DNA of 64,000 nucleotides from Caccovicinus sp964425595 (GCA_964425595.1 CAYRMW010000002.1:9458-73457), one strand, 5' to 3'; counted from the first letter of the stretch, positions 41,064 through 49,908 are shown. Translations and numbers: made by a program. Notes: generated by a model not told the origin, from the sequence alone.

Positions 41064-41657
41064 ATGAGAGAGCTGAAGGAGAGGATCCGCAGAGACGGGA
41101 AGATCAAGGCGGGCAATGTGCTGAAGGTAGACAGTTTTTTGAATCATCAGATGGATATCAAACTATTCGAAGCGATCGGACGGGAGTTTAAGCGCCGCTT
41201 TGCGGATCAGGAGGTGACCAAGATCCTCACCATCGAGGCTTCCGGGATCGGCATTGCCTGTGTGGCAGCCCAGAGCTTTCAGGTTCCGGTGGTGTTTGCC
41301 AAAAAGACCGAGACAAAGAACATTGCCGGTGAGGTCTACACTACGAAGGTGGAATCCTATACGCACGGAAGGGTCTATGACATCATTGTATCGAAGGAAT
41401 TCCTGGGCAAAGGAGATAAGGTCCTTCTGATCGACGATTTTCTGGCTAATGGAAAGGCTCTGGAGGGACTGGCCAGGATCGTGAAGGAGTCCGGAGCGGA
41501 GCTGATCGGCGCCGGTATTGTGATCGAGAAGGGCTTTCAGGTAGGCGGAGATATGCTCCGGGACCAGGGACTCCGGGTGGAATCCCTGGCGATCGTAGAC
41601 AGCATGGATGAAAAGACAGGAACCATCGTGTTCCGGGGGGATGACGATGAGCGGTAA
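41064..41657 (+). CDS. xpt: Xanthine phosphoribosyltransferase
   Basis: A 197-residue type I phosphoribosyltransferase of the Xpt/PurR-like group: MRELKERIRRDGKIKAGNVL, ILTIEASGIGIA, FAKKTETKN and the PRPP loop VLLIDDFLANGKAL. It converts xanthine to XMP in purine salvage. Its ribosome binding site is ACGGAGG. In many Firmicutes xpt follows a purine riboswitch; I looked through 40966-41063 and see none, so control differs here. Confidence 0.94.
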   Translation: MRELKERIRRDGKIKAGNVLKVDSFLNHQMDIKLFEAIGREFKRRFADQEVTKILTIEASGIGIACVAAQSFQVPVVFAKKTETKNIAGEVYTTKVESYTHGRVYDIIVSKEFLGKGDKVLLIDDFLANGKALEGLARIVKESGAELIGAGIVIEKGFQVGGDMLRDQGLRVESLAIVDSMDEKTGTIVFRGDDDER

Positions 41658-41682
41658 ACGGGCGCTGTTTTTTTGACGTGGA

Positions 41683-41719
41683 CGGCACTCTTCCGGATGA
41701 ACATACCGGAAGGGTGCCG
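41683..41719. terminator. Hairpin between convergent xpt and response-regulator genes
   Basis: A 14-bp stem with one G-T pair, 41683-41696 against 41706-41719, and a 9-base loop. No strong T-tract on either side. Confidence 0.6.
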
Positions 41720-41754
41720 ATCTGATGTTTCATGAGGTATTATCTGCCGGGAAA

Positions 41755-42444
41755 TTACACCTTGAAGCGGTAGCCCACACCCCAGATGGTTTCAATGTAC
41801 TGCGGCTTGGCGGTGTTAAATTCAATCTTCTCGCGGATCTTCTTGATATGCACGGTCACCGTGGCGATATCGCCGACGGATTCCATATCCCAGATCCTGG
41901 AAAACAGCTCCTCCTTGGTGAAGACATGATTCGGATTTTGTGCCAGGAAGGTCAGCAGATCAAATTCTTTGGTGGTAAACGTCTTTTCTTCTCCGTTTAC
42001 CCATACACGTCTGGCGGTCTTATCGATCTTAAGGCCGCGGATTTCGATCACATCATTGGCCGGCATGCCGCTCTTGATCAGGCGTTCATATCGGGCCAGG
42101 TGCGCCTTGACCCGGGCGACCAGCTCGCTGGGGCTGAAGGGCTTGGTAATGTAGTCGTCGGCTCCCAGGCCCAGCCCGCGGATCTTATCGATATCCTCTT
42201 TTTTGGCCGAGACCAAGATCACCGGAGTATTCTTGACTCTCCGGATCGCGCGGCAGATCTCGAAACCGTCCGTACCCGGAAGCATCAGATCCAGGATAAA
42301 CAGGTCGAAATCTTCTTTCAGCGAACGCTCCCGTCCTACGGTTCCGTCATTCTCGATCTCTACCTCAAATCCGCTCAGTTCCAGGTAATCCTTCTCCAAT
42401 TCGGCGATCGCCTCTTCATCTTCGATAATGAGAATCCTGCTCAT
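41755..42444 (-). CDS. OmpR-family response regulator
   Basis: 229 residues. The receiver domain has the acidic pocket (IIEDEEA), phospho-acceptor Asp52 in LFILDLMLPGTDG and Lys in DDYITKPFSP. The C-terminal OmpR winged helix has FTTKEFDLLTFLAQNPNHVFTKEELFSRIW and YIETIWGVGYRFKV. It is encoded with the histidine kinase at 42441-43937, overlapping by 4 bases (ATGA); the regulator comes first in most such operons, but here the kinase lies upstream. Targets are unknown. Confidence 0.95.
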   Translation of the reverse strand: MSRILIIEDEEAIAELEKDYLELSGFEVEIENDGTVGRERSLKEDFDLFILDLMLPGTDGFEICRAIRRVKNTPVILVSAKKEDIDKIRGLGLGADDYITKPFSPSELVARVKAHLARYERLIKSGMPANDVIEIRGLKIDKTARRVWVNGEEKTFTTKEFDLLTFLAQNPNHVFTKEELFSRIWDMESVGDIATVTVHIKKIREKIEFNTAKPQYIETIWGVGYRFKV

Positions 42445-43937
42445 TCCTGCGTTACCTCCTGATATTTCCTGAGTATGAAATGGATTTCCGTGCCGATGCC
42501 TTCCTTGCTGGTGGCCCAGATCCGTCCGCCGTGATCTTCGATGATCTTTCTTACAATGGAAAGACCGATGCCGCTGCCGCCCTTCGAGGAGTTGCGCGAT
42601 GAGTCCGCCCGGTAAAAGCGGTCGAAGATATTCGGCAGATCCTTCTGGGCGATCCCTTTTCCGTTATCCTCGATTTCCACTTCGATGCAATCTCCCACAT
42701 CCTTGATCCGGATATTGATGATGCCTTTTTTCTTATCGATATACTTTACGGAATTGCCGATAATGTTGTTGATCACGCGCCTCATCTGCTCCGCATCGGC
42801 GATCACCCGCACGTCCTCATCTACGTAATTAAAATACCCCAGTTCGATGCCCTTGGCCTCCATGTCCAGGCCGACTTCTTCCACACAGTCTTTGAAATAC
42901 TGGTTCACATTGATCTTCGTGAAAGTATAGGGGATCTTGTTGGTATCAATCTTAGAATAAAAGGTCAGTTCATCGATCAGCCGGTCCATATCGTTTGCCT
43001 TGTTGTATATCGTGCGGATGTACTTATCCAGCCGCTGCGGAGAAGAAGCCACGCCGTCCATGATGCCCTCGGCATAGCCTTTAATGGCGGTAATCGGCGT
43101 CTTCAGGTCATGGGCGATGTTGCTGATCAGCTCCTTGCTCTCGCGGTCATACTCCATTTTCTCCTCGGTCGATTCCTTAAGACGGATCCGCATTTCCTCA
43201 AAGTCCTGGCACAGCTGCCCGATCTCATCCGCATTCTCTACCTCCAGGGCAAAGTTCAGATTCCCGTCCCGGATTTGCTTGGTAGCCTCCTTAAGCTTCC
43301 CAAGGGGACGCAGAATAGACTGATAGATCCATACCGTCAGGATAAAACCAACGCCCATCAGGATTGCCAGTCCCATGACCAGCATCTCCGCGACCATGGA
43401 TTTGACTTCCGGGACGAATTCGTCTATGCGGGAGACGATGAAGACGGTGCCTTCGCTGCTGTCGGGAAACTGGAAATCCATCTGTTTGATCAGATGCTGG
43501 CTGTCTCCGTCCAGATAAATGCCGCCTTCCAGATCGTCGTTCGCCGTGGAATATTCCGGCAGCATCTCGCACAGTTCCTCATACGCCTCATCATCAGCAC
43601 TTCCGACATAGATCAGTTCATCCCCTTTGCGGACGATCAAATAGGCATAACAATCAAGCAGCTGCTGGTTCAGCTGGTCCAGATACTCGGTATCCTCAAA
43701 GCGGCCTGTATCTTCATCCAGGCTCTGGCGTATCGCCTCCTGATATTTCTGCGTCAGACGGTTAAAGATCTGCAGAGAATTTGCCGACAGAAGTTCGATC
43801 TGCTCATTCAGACCGTAAGCTTTCTGGAAAGCCTGCGCCTGGTAATGCAAAAGTCCATACGCCGATGCGCAAATCAGGATAACCGGCGCAAGGGTAACAA
43901 AAAAAAACGTTACGGCCAAACGTGTTTTTAATTTCAT
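42441..43937 (-). CDS. Sensor histidine kinase
   Basis: 498 residues. Two membrane helices (about 8-30 and 185-207) bracket an extracellular sensor of roughly 150 residues. Then come a HAMP domain (ILRPLGKLKEATKQIRDGNL), HisKA with His276 in SNIAHDLKTP, and an ATPase domain with VINNIIGNSVKYI, IEDNGKGI and GGSGIGLSI. The start is at 43937, where GGAGG lies 6 bases upstream; the longer frame runs into non-coding leader. It phosphorylates the overlapping OmpR-type regulator. The signal is unknown. Confidence 0.94.
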   Translation of the reverse strand: MKLKTRLAVTFFFVTLAPVILICASAYGLLHYQAQAFQKAYGLNEQIELLSANSLQIFNRLTQKYQEAIRQSLDEDTGRFEDTEYLDQLNQQLLDCYAYLIVRKGDELIYVGSADDEAYEELCEMLPEYSTANDDLEGGIYLDGDSQHLIKQMDFQFPDSSEGTVFIVSRIDEFVPEVKSMVAEMLVMGLAILMGVGFILTVWIYQSILRPLGKLKEATKQIRDGNLNFALEVENADEIGQLCQDFEEMRIRLKESTEEKMEYDRESKELISNIAHDLKTPITAIKGYAEGIMDGVASSPQRLDKYIRTIYNKANDMDRLIDELTFYSKIDTNKIPYTFTKINVNQYFKDCVEEVGLDMEAKGIELGYFNYVDEDVRVIADAEQMRRVINNIIGNSVKYIDKKKGIINIRIKDVGDCIEVEIEDNGKGIAQKDLPNIFDRFYRADSSRNSSKGGSGIGLSIVRKIIEDHGGRIWATSKEGIGTEIHFILRKYQEVTQE

Positions 43938-43995
43938 GCCGTGCCTCCTAATGTTCGCAAACGCGGTTTTCCGCCTCCGGCATTTTTTCCTAGAA

Positions 43996-44091
43996 AGAAA
44001 CAGCCTCGTACAGAACGGGCTGCAGATAAGGGCCTGCAAACAGGCTTTCTATTCGCATTTCATTATAGCATAAATCCGAGAGGCTGTTTCT
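43996..44091. repeat. Long-range inverted repeat in the two-component leader
   Basis: AGAAACAGCCTC (43996-44007) and GAGGCTGTTTCT (44080-44091) are perfect inverse copies 72 bases apart. They flank the kinase promoter and an inner hairpin GCCTG-CAAA-CAGGC. The region 44092-44200 beyond shows nothing recognisable. Confidence 0.65.
44062..44070 (-). promoter_or_regulatory. Extended -10 promoter of the two-component operon
   Basis: Minus strand TGC-TATAAT (44070-44062), an extended -10, with only a weak -35. It gives a leader of about 120 bases to the kinase start. Confidence 0.6.
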
Positions 44092-44200
44092 AAAAACATT
44101 CTAAACTTTGCCGGGGGTATATTCGGCGACAGTGAGCAGAATAGCATCACATCGGAGCAGCTGAACCTGCCGTCATGCCGCTCTTTTGCGTGATCTGATC

Positions 44201-44236
44201 AAAAAGGCGGACGGAAAAGTTCCGCCCGCCTTTTTT
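44201..44236 (-). terminator. Terminator after the orphan binding-protein gene
   Basis: A 16-bp stem (one G-T pair) between 44201-44216 and 44220-44235 with U-rich ends; on the minus strand it ends in CCGCCTTTTT. It overlaps the stop codon of the binding-protein gene (44237-44235). Confidence 0.85.
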
Positions 44237-45824
44237 ACTGATTTAAGGAGTCAACGATCGCATTGGACCATTCCAGTCCATTTTCCGCCTCAAATCTGGC
44301 GTAGCCTTCTTCGACAGAAGTCCCCTGGGTAATGATGTCTGCGACGATCGAACGCTTTAAGGTCATCAGATCGCCGTTATACTGATTCATCGTCTCCGTG
44401 GAAGGGATCAGATCCAGCGTAACGGAATTGGCGTCAAAAATCTCCTGTGATTCTTTGGTGAACGCCGGAAGGAATGCCTCGCCGGGATCCTCATCTACGT
44501 AATCAGCCAGGGACAGAAGGGGATCGATGTATCCCTTCTGATACTGGGTTCCGGGGCTTTCCAGACTCTCCAGTCCGTGGAATTCGCCCTCTTCATAGGT
44601 GTTTCCGCATACCGTCTCTGCTGCCGTGGACCAGTGAACGCCCTCTACGCCGTAGGTCCATAAGGTCTGCATATCACCGCCGTCCAGCATGGATTCGATA
44701 AAGTATTTAAATACGCCTTCCGGATTCTCGCAGGCGGAAGTGATCGCCATTACGTTCGGCAGTTTGGCCACATAATTCCCGAGTTCTTCAATCGGCGGAA
44801 GGGCAACCAGGTCTCCGGAGTGCCCGTTCGCAACCAGGTTATCGGAAAGCTGGGTTCCCCAGGTTCCGGACCAGTAAGTAAATACGCCGAAGCTGTCTTC
44901 ATAAAACTTATTCCGGCAGTCGCTGGTGCCGTTTGTCAGGGTTTCTTTATCAATGTATCCTTTTGCGTATGCATCCTGCATCCTTTCCAGGGTGGCTTTC
45001 ATGTTATCCTGGGTAAATCCGTCAATCCATTGCCCGTTTTCATCTTTGGTAAAATCAACGGTTGCGCCCTGATAAAACTCAGGAAGATACATGGTCCACG
45101 GCGCCTCCGGAGCGATATAGCCGGCTGCCGATACGCCGTAGGTATCGCCGTCAATGCCGTTGCCATCCGGATCGCCGTTGGTAAACGCATCCAGCATCTC
45201 CAGATATTCCTCATAATTCGTGGGAACATCCAGTCCGCAGTTATCCAGCCAGGACTGCTTGACGTAAGTAATGCAGCCCTTGCTGTTTTCATGGGCAAAT
45301 CCGTAAAGCTTACCGTCGATCTTTAATTTTTCCAAGATCTCCTCGCCTTTGTAACGGCCGGAAGCCTTCAGCTCGGAATTCTCCCAGGCCTCCGTCATAT
45401 CCCACAGCGCGCCTTCCTCAGCATAACCGGTGTAGTAGGAAGAAGAAAGGATGACCACATCCGGCCAGTTGTCCGGACCGGAGGCAAAAGTCTGCCCTAA
45501 AACGTCATTGTATGCGTCGTGATCAGGCTGGATGATCACCAGATCGATTCCGGTAAGCTCCTCCCAGCGTTTTTCAAACTCATCCCGTCCGTTCGCCTGG
45601 GTAAATACATTTCCGTTTACGAAGATCGTGATCTGTTCCGGTTTCTCGATATCATCCTCAGCAGAAGCTGCCGTCGTCTCGGCCGCGGCGCTATCGGTGG
45701 TCGTCTCATCGGCCGCCGAAGTATCCGTGGTGGTGGAGCTGCCCCCGCAGCCGGTCAGCAGCATGGAAGCCGCCATTGTCGCTGTCAATCCCCATGTCAG
45801 CAGTTTGCGCTCTGTTCTTTGCAT
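44235..45824 (-). CDS. Extracellular solute-binding lipoprotein, family 1 (orphan)
   Basis: 529 residues. Signal peptide with lipobox LTGC (Cys26), a Thr/Ser/Ala-rich linker, then a family 1 binding fold (EQITIFVNGNVFTQANGRDE, WPDVVILSSSYYTGY, DGKLYGFAHENSKG). The domain is longer than usual, as in LplA-type oligosaccharide-binding proteins. A calcium-site-like stretch DPDGNGIDGDTYG is visible. No permease or ATPase gene lies nearby, so it either serves a transporter encoded elsewhere or acts as a sensor partner. It follows an enolase-superfamily gene by 60 bases in one operon. GGAGGAGG precedes ATG 45824. Confidence 0.9.
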   Translation of the reverse strand: MQRTERKLLTWGLTATMAASMLLTGCGGSSTTTDTSAADETTTDSAAAETTAASAEDDIEKPEQITIFVNGNVFTQANGRDEFEKRWEELTGIDLVIIQPDHDAYNDVLGQTFASGPDNWPDVVILSSSYYTGYAEEGALWDMTEAWENSELKASGRYKGEEILEKLKIDGKLYGFAHENSKGCITYVKQSWLDNCGLDVPTNYEEYLEMLDAFTNGDPDGNGIDGDTYGVSAAGYIAPEAPWTMYLPEFYQGATVDFTKDENGQWIDGFTQDNMKATLERMQDAYAKGYIDKETLTNGTSDCRNKFYEDSFGVFTYWSGTWGTQLSDNLVANGHSGDLVALPPIEELGNYVAKLPNVMAITSACENPEGVFKYFIESMLDGGDMQTLWTYGVEGVHWSTAAETVCGNTYEEGEFHGLESLESPGTQYQKGYIDPLLSLADYVDEDPGEAFLPAFTKESQEIFDANSVTLDLIPSTETMNQYNGDLMTLKRSIVADIITQGTSVEEGYARFEAENGLEWSNAIVDSLNQ

Positions 45825-45884
45825 GTAAACGTCCTCCTCCGTTGTAATGGTTTTTGTTTCCCCTTTTCCTTCTCAAACAATCCT

Positions 45885-47027
45885 TTATTTGTCTGCGTAA
45901 TAGATAACCCGGCTTTCCAGGAATCCGTCCTTTTCGAGCTTTTCCACGTTCATCCTTGCCGGAAGCCCCGGAATGTCCGCCGGGCAGATAAACCGGCCGT
46001 CCCTGGCCTCAGGGACATTCAGCATGTACTCAGCCACCGGGCGGCTGATGGGCTCATGGTATTCAACCCGCTCATTTTCGTCGTAAAGACAGCCAAAGTA
46101 CGCGTTTATCGCCGCTCTTCCGCCGGAAGAGAATGTCACGCCATGTTCTCTGGCCATGTCACGGATCCGGAGCAGATCGTCGATCCTGGACATCCTGCCC
46201 AGTGAAGGCTGCAGATGATCCACACCTTTTTCGATGTATGTTTCGTATGCGTAAGAAATCCGCATGGACTCGCCGAATGCGATGGGCATATCCACGCCCA
46301 TTTCCTTTAAGCGCTTGATGCCGTTCATATCATGGGAGTGAATCGGCTCTTCCAGCCACTCCGGATGATACGGAGCCGCAAGCTTGGCAAACTTCCAGGC
46401 GTCTTCCACATCCCATCTCTGGTTCGCGTCCACAGCGATGCCGATCTCATCGCCTACTGCCAGACGTACTTTTTCCAGCCGGCGGATATCCCGCTCCATA
46501 TCCCTGCCTTCGCCGCTTCCTACTTTAAACTTGACCGTGCGGAACCCCTCTTCCACATAGCGGGTCATATCCTCTACCAGCTCTTCGTCGGAAAGAAGGA
46601 TAGAACCGCCGCCCTTATAGGCCGCCGCCCAGTCTTTCTTTGCTCCCAGGAAACGGTGAATGGGCTTTCCCGCCCGCTGCGCCAGGATGTCAAGCATCAT
46701 CAGATCTACGGTTCCCACCTCGACTGCCTGCCCGCTCTGGAATCCGCTGTTGCGGATCTTCCAATACAGAGAATGTCTCCATTCATTGTAGCTCATCTCC
46801 TCGCCGGTCAGGAGTCTGGGAAGCATATCCCTTACGAAGCTTCTGCTTGCCGAATAATGCGCACAGGCTCCGGTCTGGTCGTAAAGCTCCAGGCAACCCT
46901 GCTCCGGCGCGTACTTTCCCATGCCTCCGGTTCCGTCTCTAAACGGCTTTGGCAGCGGAATGGGCCTGAAATTGTAATAGACGGCTTTGGTAAAACGAAT
47001 GTTGTCCTTGAAATCAAACGAAACCAT
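45885..47027 (-). CDS. Enolase-superfamily (mandelate racemase/muconate lactonizing) enzyme
   Basis: 380 residues. The N-terminal capping domain is followed by a barrel with the KFKV base motif (Lys-x-Lys), metal ligands in VDANQRW, EEPI and FGES, and QPSLGRMSRIDD near the end of the barrel. Enzymes of this group abstract a proton next to a carboxylate, as in sugar-acid dehydratases, epimerases or lactonizing enzymes; the substrate is undetermined. ATG 47027 sits after GGGGGGAC. It is co-transcribed with the orphan binding protein, which suggests catabolism of an imported acid or sugar acid. Confidence 0.88.
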   Translation of the reverse strand: MVSFDFKDNIRFTKAVYYNFRPIPLPKPFRDGTGGMGKYAPEQGCLELYDQTGACAHYSASRSFVRDMLPRLLTGEEMSYNEWRHSLYWKIRNSGFQSGQAVEVGTVDLMMLDILAQRAGKPIHRFLGAKKDWAAAYKGGGSILLSDEELVEDMTRYVEEGFRTVKFKVGSGEGRDMERDIRRLEKVRLAVGDEIGIAVDANQRWDVEDAWKFAKLAAPYHPEWLEEPIHSHDMNGIKRLKEMGVDMPIAFGESMRISYAYETYIEKGVDHLQPSLGRMSRIDDLLRIRDMAREHGVTFSSGGRAAINAYFGCLYDENERVEYHEPISRPVAEYMLNVPEARDGRFICPADIPGLPARMNVEKLEKDGFLESRVIYYADK

Positions 47028-47042
47028 AAAGTCCCCCCTTTT

Positions 47043-47092
47043 AGTATAAATTTGATTTCTGCTGTTGGTAAATTCGCATCAATATTTGCGAA
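47043..47092 (-). promoter_or_regulatory. Promoter and palindromic site of the enolase-family operon
   Basis: Minus strand TTACCA (47066-47071) and TATACT (47043-47048) are 17 bases apart. Directly upstream is a 20-bp inverted repeat TTCGCA-N8-TGCGAA (47073-47092), a candidate regulator site placed where an activator would bind. The rest of the 312-base gap (47093-47247) is AT-rich, with a hairpin CTGCCGC/GCGGCAG at 47215-47234 and a palindrome GCACCGGTGC at 47203-47212. Confidence 0.6.
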
Positions 47093-47247
47093 CCACGCGG
47101 CCGACAATAGCCTAATTATACAAAATAGATGTCGTAAGATAAATTTTATTAAGTAATGATAGCCTTATGAAAGTAAAGTAAATAGAGCATATAGATATAC
47201 CGGCACCGGTGCATCTGCCGCCGTCCTGCGGCAGCCGTGTGTTTCGG

Positions 47248-47277
47248 TTGACATGCAAGAACGCAGCATGTTATAGT
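47248..47277 (+). promoter_or_regulatory. Promoter of the orphan response regulator
   Basis: TTGACA (47248-47253) and TATAGT (47272-47277), 18 bp spacer, 62 bases before the start codon. Confidence 0.7.
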
Positions 47278-47339
47278 TTCCACGGAGAGTATGGATGAAC
47301 ATTTTACATGCAAAAACGCTGTGTCTAAGGGGGAGGAAA

Positions 47340-48026
47340 ATGATACACGCGATGATCGTTGAAGATGATCCGATGGTTGCAGAGATTAACAAACGCTGCC
47401 TGCAAAGAGATGCACGGATCCATACGGTTAAAATTTGTTCCCATGGCGGCCAGGCAATGCGTTACCTCGAGGGGCATGCAGTGGATCTTCTGCTCCTTGA
47501 CGTATATATGCCCCATCTGAACGGATTTGATTTTTTAAGACGGATTCGGAGTCGGATGATCGATACGGATGTCATTTTGGTGACAGCAGCAAATAATCAT
47601 GATGATCTGGAGAAGGCAATTCGTTTTGGCGTTCTGGATTATCTGATCAAACCGTTCGAATATGAACGTTTTCGTCTGGCAGTTGATCGTTTTTTCCTGA
47701 AACACGAAATGTTGAAACAAAATAAGAGTCCGCTTTCCCAACAGGATGTAGATCGACTGATGTCGTTTCAGCCGGCGTGCAATGCGCCGGCGCAGTCTGT
47801 GGAAAAGGGGATACATCCACAGACGCTGGAGCTGATTCAGGCTTTCCTGCAGGAGCACGGAGAAGAAAAAAAATCCGGCGGTGAGATTGCCAAACAGATC
47901 GGGCTGTCGCGGGTAACGGTACAAAAATATCTGAATTTTATGAAAAGGAACGGTCAGCTGGACAGTGAGATCGACTACCGGACCGATGGACGGCCAAGAA
48001 CATGTTATTGTTTGCGGCCGTCATGA
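47340..48026 (+). CDS. CitB/DcuR-type response regulator (orphan)
   Basis: 228 residues. Receiver domain with VEDDPMVAEINKRCL, Asp54 in LLLLDVYMPHLNG and Lys in YLIKPFEYERF. The C-terminal ~60 residues are an HTH (GGEIAKQIGLSRVTVQKYLNFM) typical of CitB/DcuR/MalR regulators that respond to citrate or dicarboxylates. The usual membrane kinase partner is absent. ATG 47340 is chosen over an upstream in-frame extension because GGGGGAGG lies just before it. Codon use is AT-richer than its neighbours, hinting at a different origin. It is divergent from the enolase/binding-protein operon and may control it. Confidence 0.9.
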   Translation: MIHAMIVEDDPMVAEINKRCLQRDARIHTVKICSHGGQAMRYLEGHAVDLLLLDVYMPHLNGFDFLRRIRSRMIDTDVILVTAANNHDDLEKAIRFGVLDYLIKPFEYERFRLAVDRFFLKHEMLKQNKSPLSQQDVDRLMSFQPACNAPAQSVEKGIHPQTLELIQAFLQEHGEEKKSGGEIAKQIGLSRVTVQKYLNFMKRNGQLDSEIDYRTDGRPRTCYCLRPS

Positions 48027-48043
48027 CCGGCCGGGAGATAATA

Positions 48044-48796
48044 TCAGTAAATCGCGATCGGCCCGTACGGCCCTTTCACGATCTCGATCTTTGTCTCGAA
48101 GATCGCAGACAGCAGGTCGGCCTGCATGATCTCCTGTACGGTGCCGAAGGCGGCGATGCGTCCGTCTTTCATGGCGCAGATGCGGTCGGAATACTTCGCC
48201 GCGAAATTGATGTCGTGCATGACCATCAGGATCGTACGCCCGAATTCATCCGCTGCCTGGCGCAGGTGTTCCATCATCTGGACGGAGCGCGCCACATCCA
48301 GGTTGTTTAACGGTTCGTCCAAAAGCACATATTCCGTCTCCTGACATAAAACCATGGCGACATACGCCCGCTGACGCTGCCCGCCGGAAAGCTCATCAAG
48401 ATAGCGGTCTTCCAATTCGGTCAGATCGAGAAAGTCGATGTACCGGGAAATGATGGCTTCATCCTCCGCGGTCAGCCTTCCCCGGGAATAGGGAAACCGG
48501 CCAAAGCCGGCCAGCTGCCGTACAGTCAGCCTGGTCACGAAATGATTTTCCTGGCGCAGTATGGTCATTACCTTGGCCAGATCCGCGGAGCGGGCGGTTG
48601 ACACATCCATGCCGGCCACCCGGATCTGCCCCTCGTCCAGATGCAGGAGGCGGCCGATCATCAGAAGCGTCGTGGATTTCCCCGCGCCGTTGGGGCCGAT
48701 CATGCAGGTCAGCCCCGCTTTGGGGATCCGGAGGGTCAAAGGGCCGATCTTTACGTCGTCCGTGTATATTTTTTTCGTGTTTTGTATATCAATCAT
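48044..48796 (-). CDS. Iron-siderophore ABC transporter ATPase
   Basis: A 250-residue ABC ATPase of the FecE/YclP group: Walker A IGPNGAGKST, signature LSGGQRQRAYVAM, Walker B YVLLDEPLNNLD and switch His in MVMHDINFA. It powers import through the two FecCD permeases upstream, with which it overlaps by 4 bases. The gene order binding protein, permease, permease, ATPase matches the YclNOPQ petrobactin-type importer. Confidence 0.94.
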   Translation of the reverse strand: MIDIQNTKKIYTDDVKIGPLTLRIPKAGLTCMIGPNGAGKSTTLLMIGRLLHLDEGQIRVAGMDVSTARSADLAKVMTILRQENHFVTRLTVRQLAGFGRFPYSRGRLTAEDEAIISRYIDFLDLTELEDRYLDELSGGQRQRAYVAMVLCQETEYVLLDEPLNNLDVARSVQMMEHLRQAADEFGRTILMVMHDINFAAKYSDRICAMKDGRIAAFGTVQEIMQADLLSAIFETKIEIVKGPYGPIAIY

Positions 48797-49908
48797 AAGG
48801 AACCCTTTCTCAGCAGCACGATCAGGAACGCAATGCCGCCAAACAGCTCAATGATGATGGCGACAACGCCCTGGGCGCGGAATACATTGTACATAAAGAA
48901 GTAGGCGAAGGTCAGGACCAGAAAGCCGATCGCCAGCGCCATGGGGAAAATGTAGCGGTGGTCGCCGGACGGTACGGCCTGATACGCCAAAGCGGCCACC
49001 AGGAACCCGTAGAAGGTTAACGATCCGATCAGCGCGGTCGAGACGGACATCAGGACGGCGACCAGGACCAGAACATAGATCGTCCCACGCTGGTGATTGA
49101 GACCGAGGGCGGTACTGGCATCCCGCCCCAGGGCCAGCACGTTCAGTTTTCGGGAATACACCAGGAGCAGCACGGCGGCAAGCGCCACCAGGGGGATGGC
49201 GATGGGAAAATAAGCGGCGTCCGCGTTGGCCACCGAGCCGAACAGGCGCGCCTGCAGGATGTCGTATTCCGACGGCGCCAGAAGACGGCGCATAAAGGAA
49301 GCCAGGGATTTCAGCCCGCTGCCGATCATGATCCCCACAAGAAGCATCAGCTGGATATTTCCGTACCGGCCGGAAAGCAGCCAGCCGTAAAGGATCAGGC
49401 AGAGCAGGATCATGGCGGCAACCTGGAGGAGGAACGGTCCTGTGCCGGTGAATTCCAGGAAGGCCGTCGTGCCGAAGAAAAACATCGTGCCGGTCTGGAT
49501 GGCGGAATACAGGGAATCAAAGCCCAGAAGGGAGGGCGTGATGATCCGGTTGCCGGTGCAGGTTTGGAACGCGACGGTAGCCAGACTCTGGCAGACCGCG
49601 GCGATCAGCATGGCGACGATGGCGGTCATCCGGCGTTTCACGATCGGGATAAAGGAGGATGAGGTGACGGGGACCGGGATGTCGTAGGCGGCGAGGCCGA
49701 GGGCGGCAAGGACGCCCAGACCGATCAGCACGGCCAGAAGGATCTGGTATCTGCGCTTTTCCCGCCGGGACCGGAACGCGCCCGAGGACCGGGCTGTGCC
49801 GGAAGGCCTTGCGGCGCCGGAAGGACATGTGACGCCGGAAGAGCGGACCGGCTTTGCGGTTCCTGCCCTGGCCGGTTGATTTTGTTTTGTCTGTTTCCAC
49901 ATCTTCAT
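48793..49908 (-). CDS. Iron-siderophore ABC transporter permease (YclO-like)
   Basis: 371 residues, FecCD family, with about nine membrane segments; TPSLLGFDSLYSAIQTG and LGRDASTALGL are family hallmarks of the YclO branch. Unusually, the first 50 residues are a basic, low-complexity cytoplasmic extension with repeated PSG/SSG-Ala-Ala/Ala-Arg units, encoded by GCCGGAAG-like DNA repeats. The start is fixed by a 4-base ATGA overlap with the preceding permease gene. It pairs with the YclN-like permease to form the membrane channel. Confidence 0.92.
   Translation of the reverse strand: MKMWKQTKQNQPARAGTAKPVRSSGVTCPSGAARPSGTARSSGAFRSRREKRRYQILLAVLIGLGVLAALGLAAYDIPVPVTSSSFIPIVKRRMTAIVAMLIAAVCQSLATVAFQTCTGNRIITPSLLGFDSLYSAIQTGTMFFFGTTAFLEFTGTGPFLLQVAAMILLCLILYGWLLSGRYGNIQLMLLVGIMIGSGLKSLASFMRRLLAPSEYDILQARLFGSVANADAAYFPIAIPLVALAAVLLLVYSRKLNVLALGRDASTALGLNHQRGTIYVLVLVAVLMSVSTALIGSLTFYGFLVAALAYQAVPSGDHRYIFPMALAIGFLVLTFAYFFMYNVFRAQGVVAIIIELFGGIAFLIVLLRKGSL

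Noticed and set aside
47291..47362. Short upstream frame overlapping the orphan response regulator start
   Set aside because: Its ribosome site would fall at the very first transcribed bases; 23 codons with no recognisable feature.
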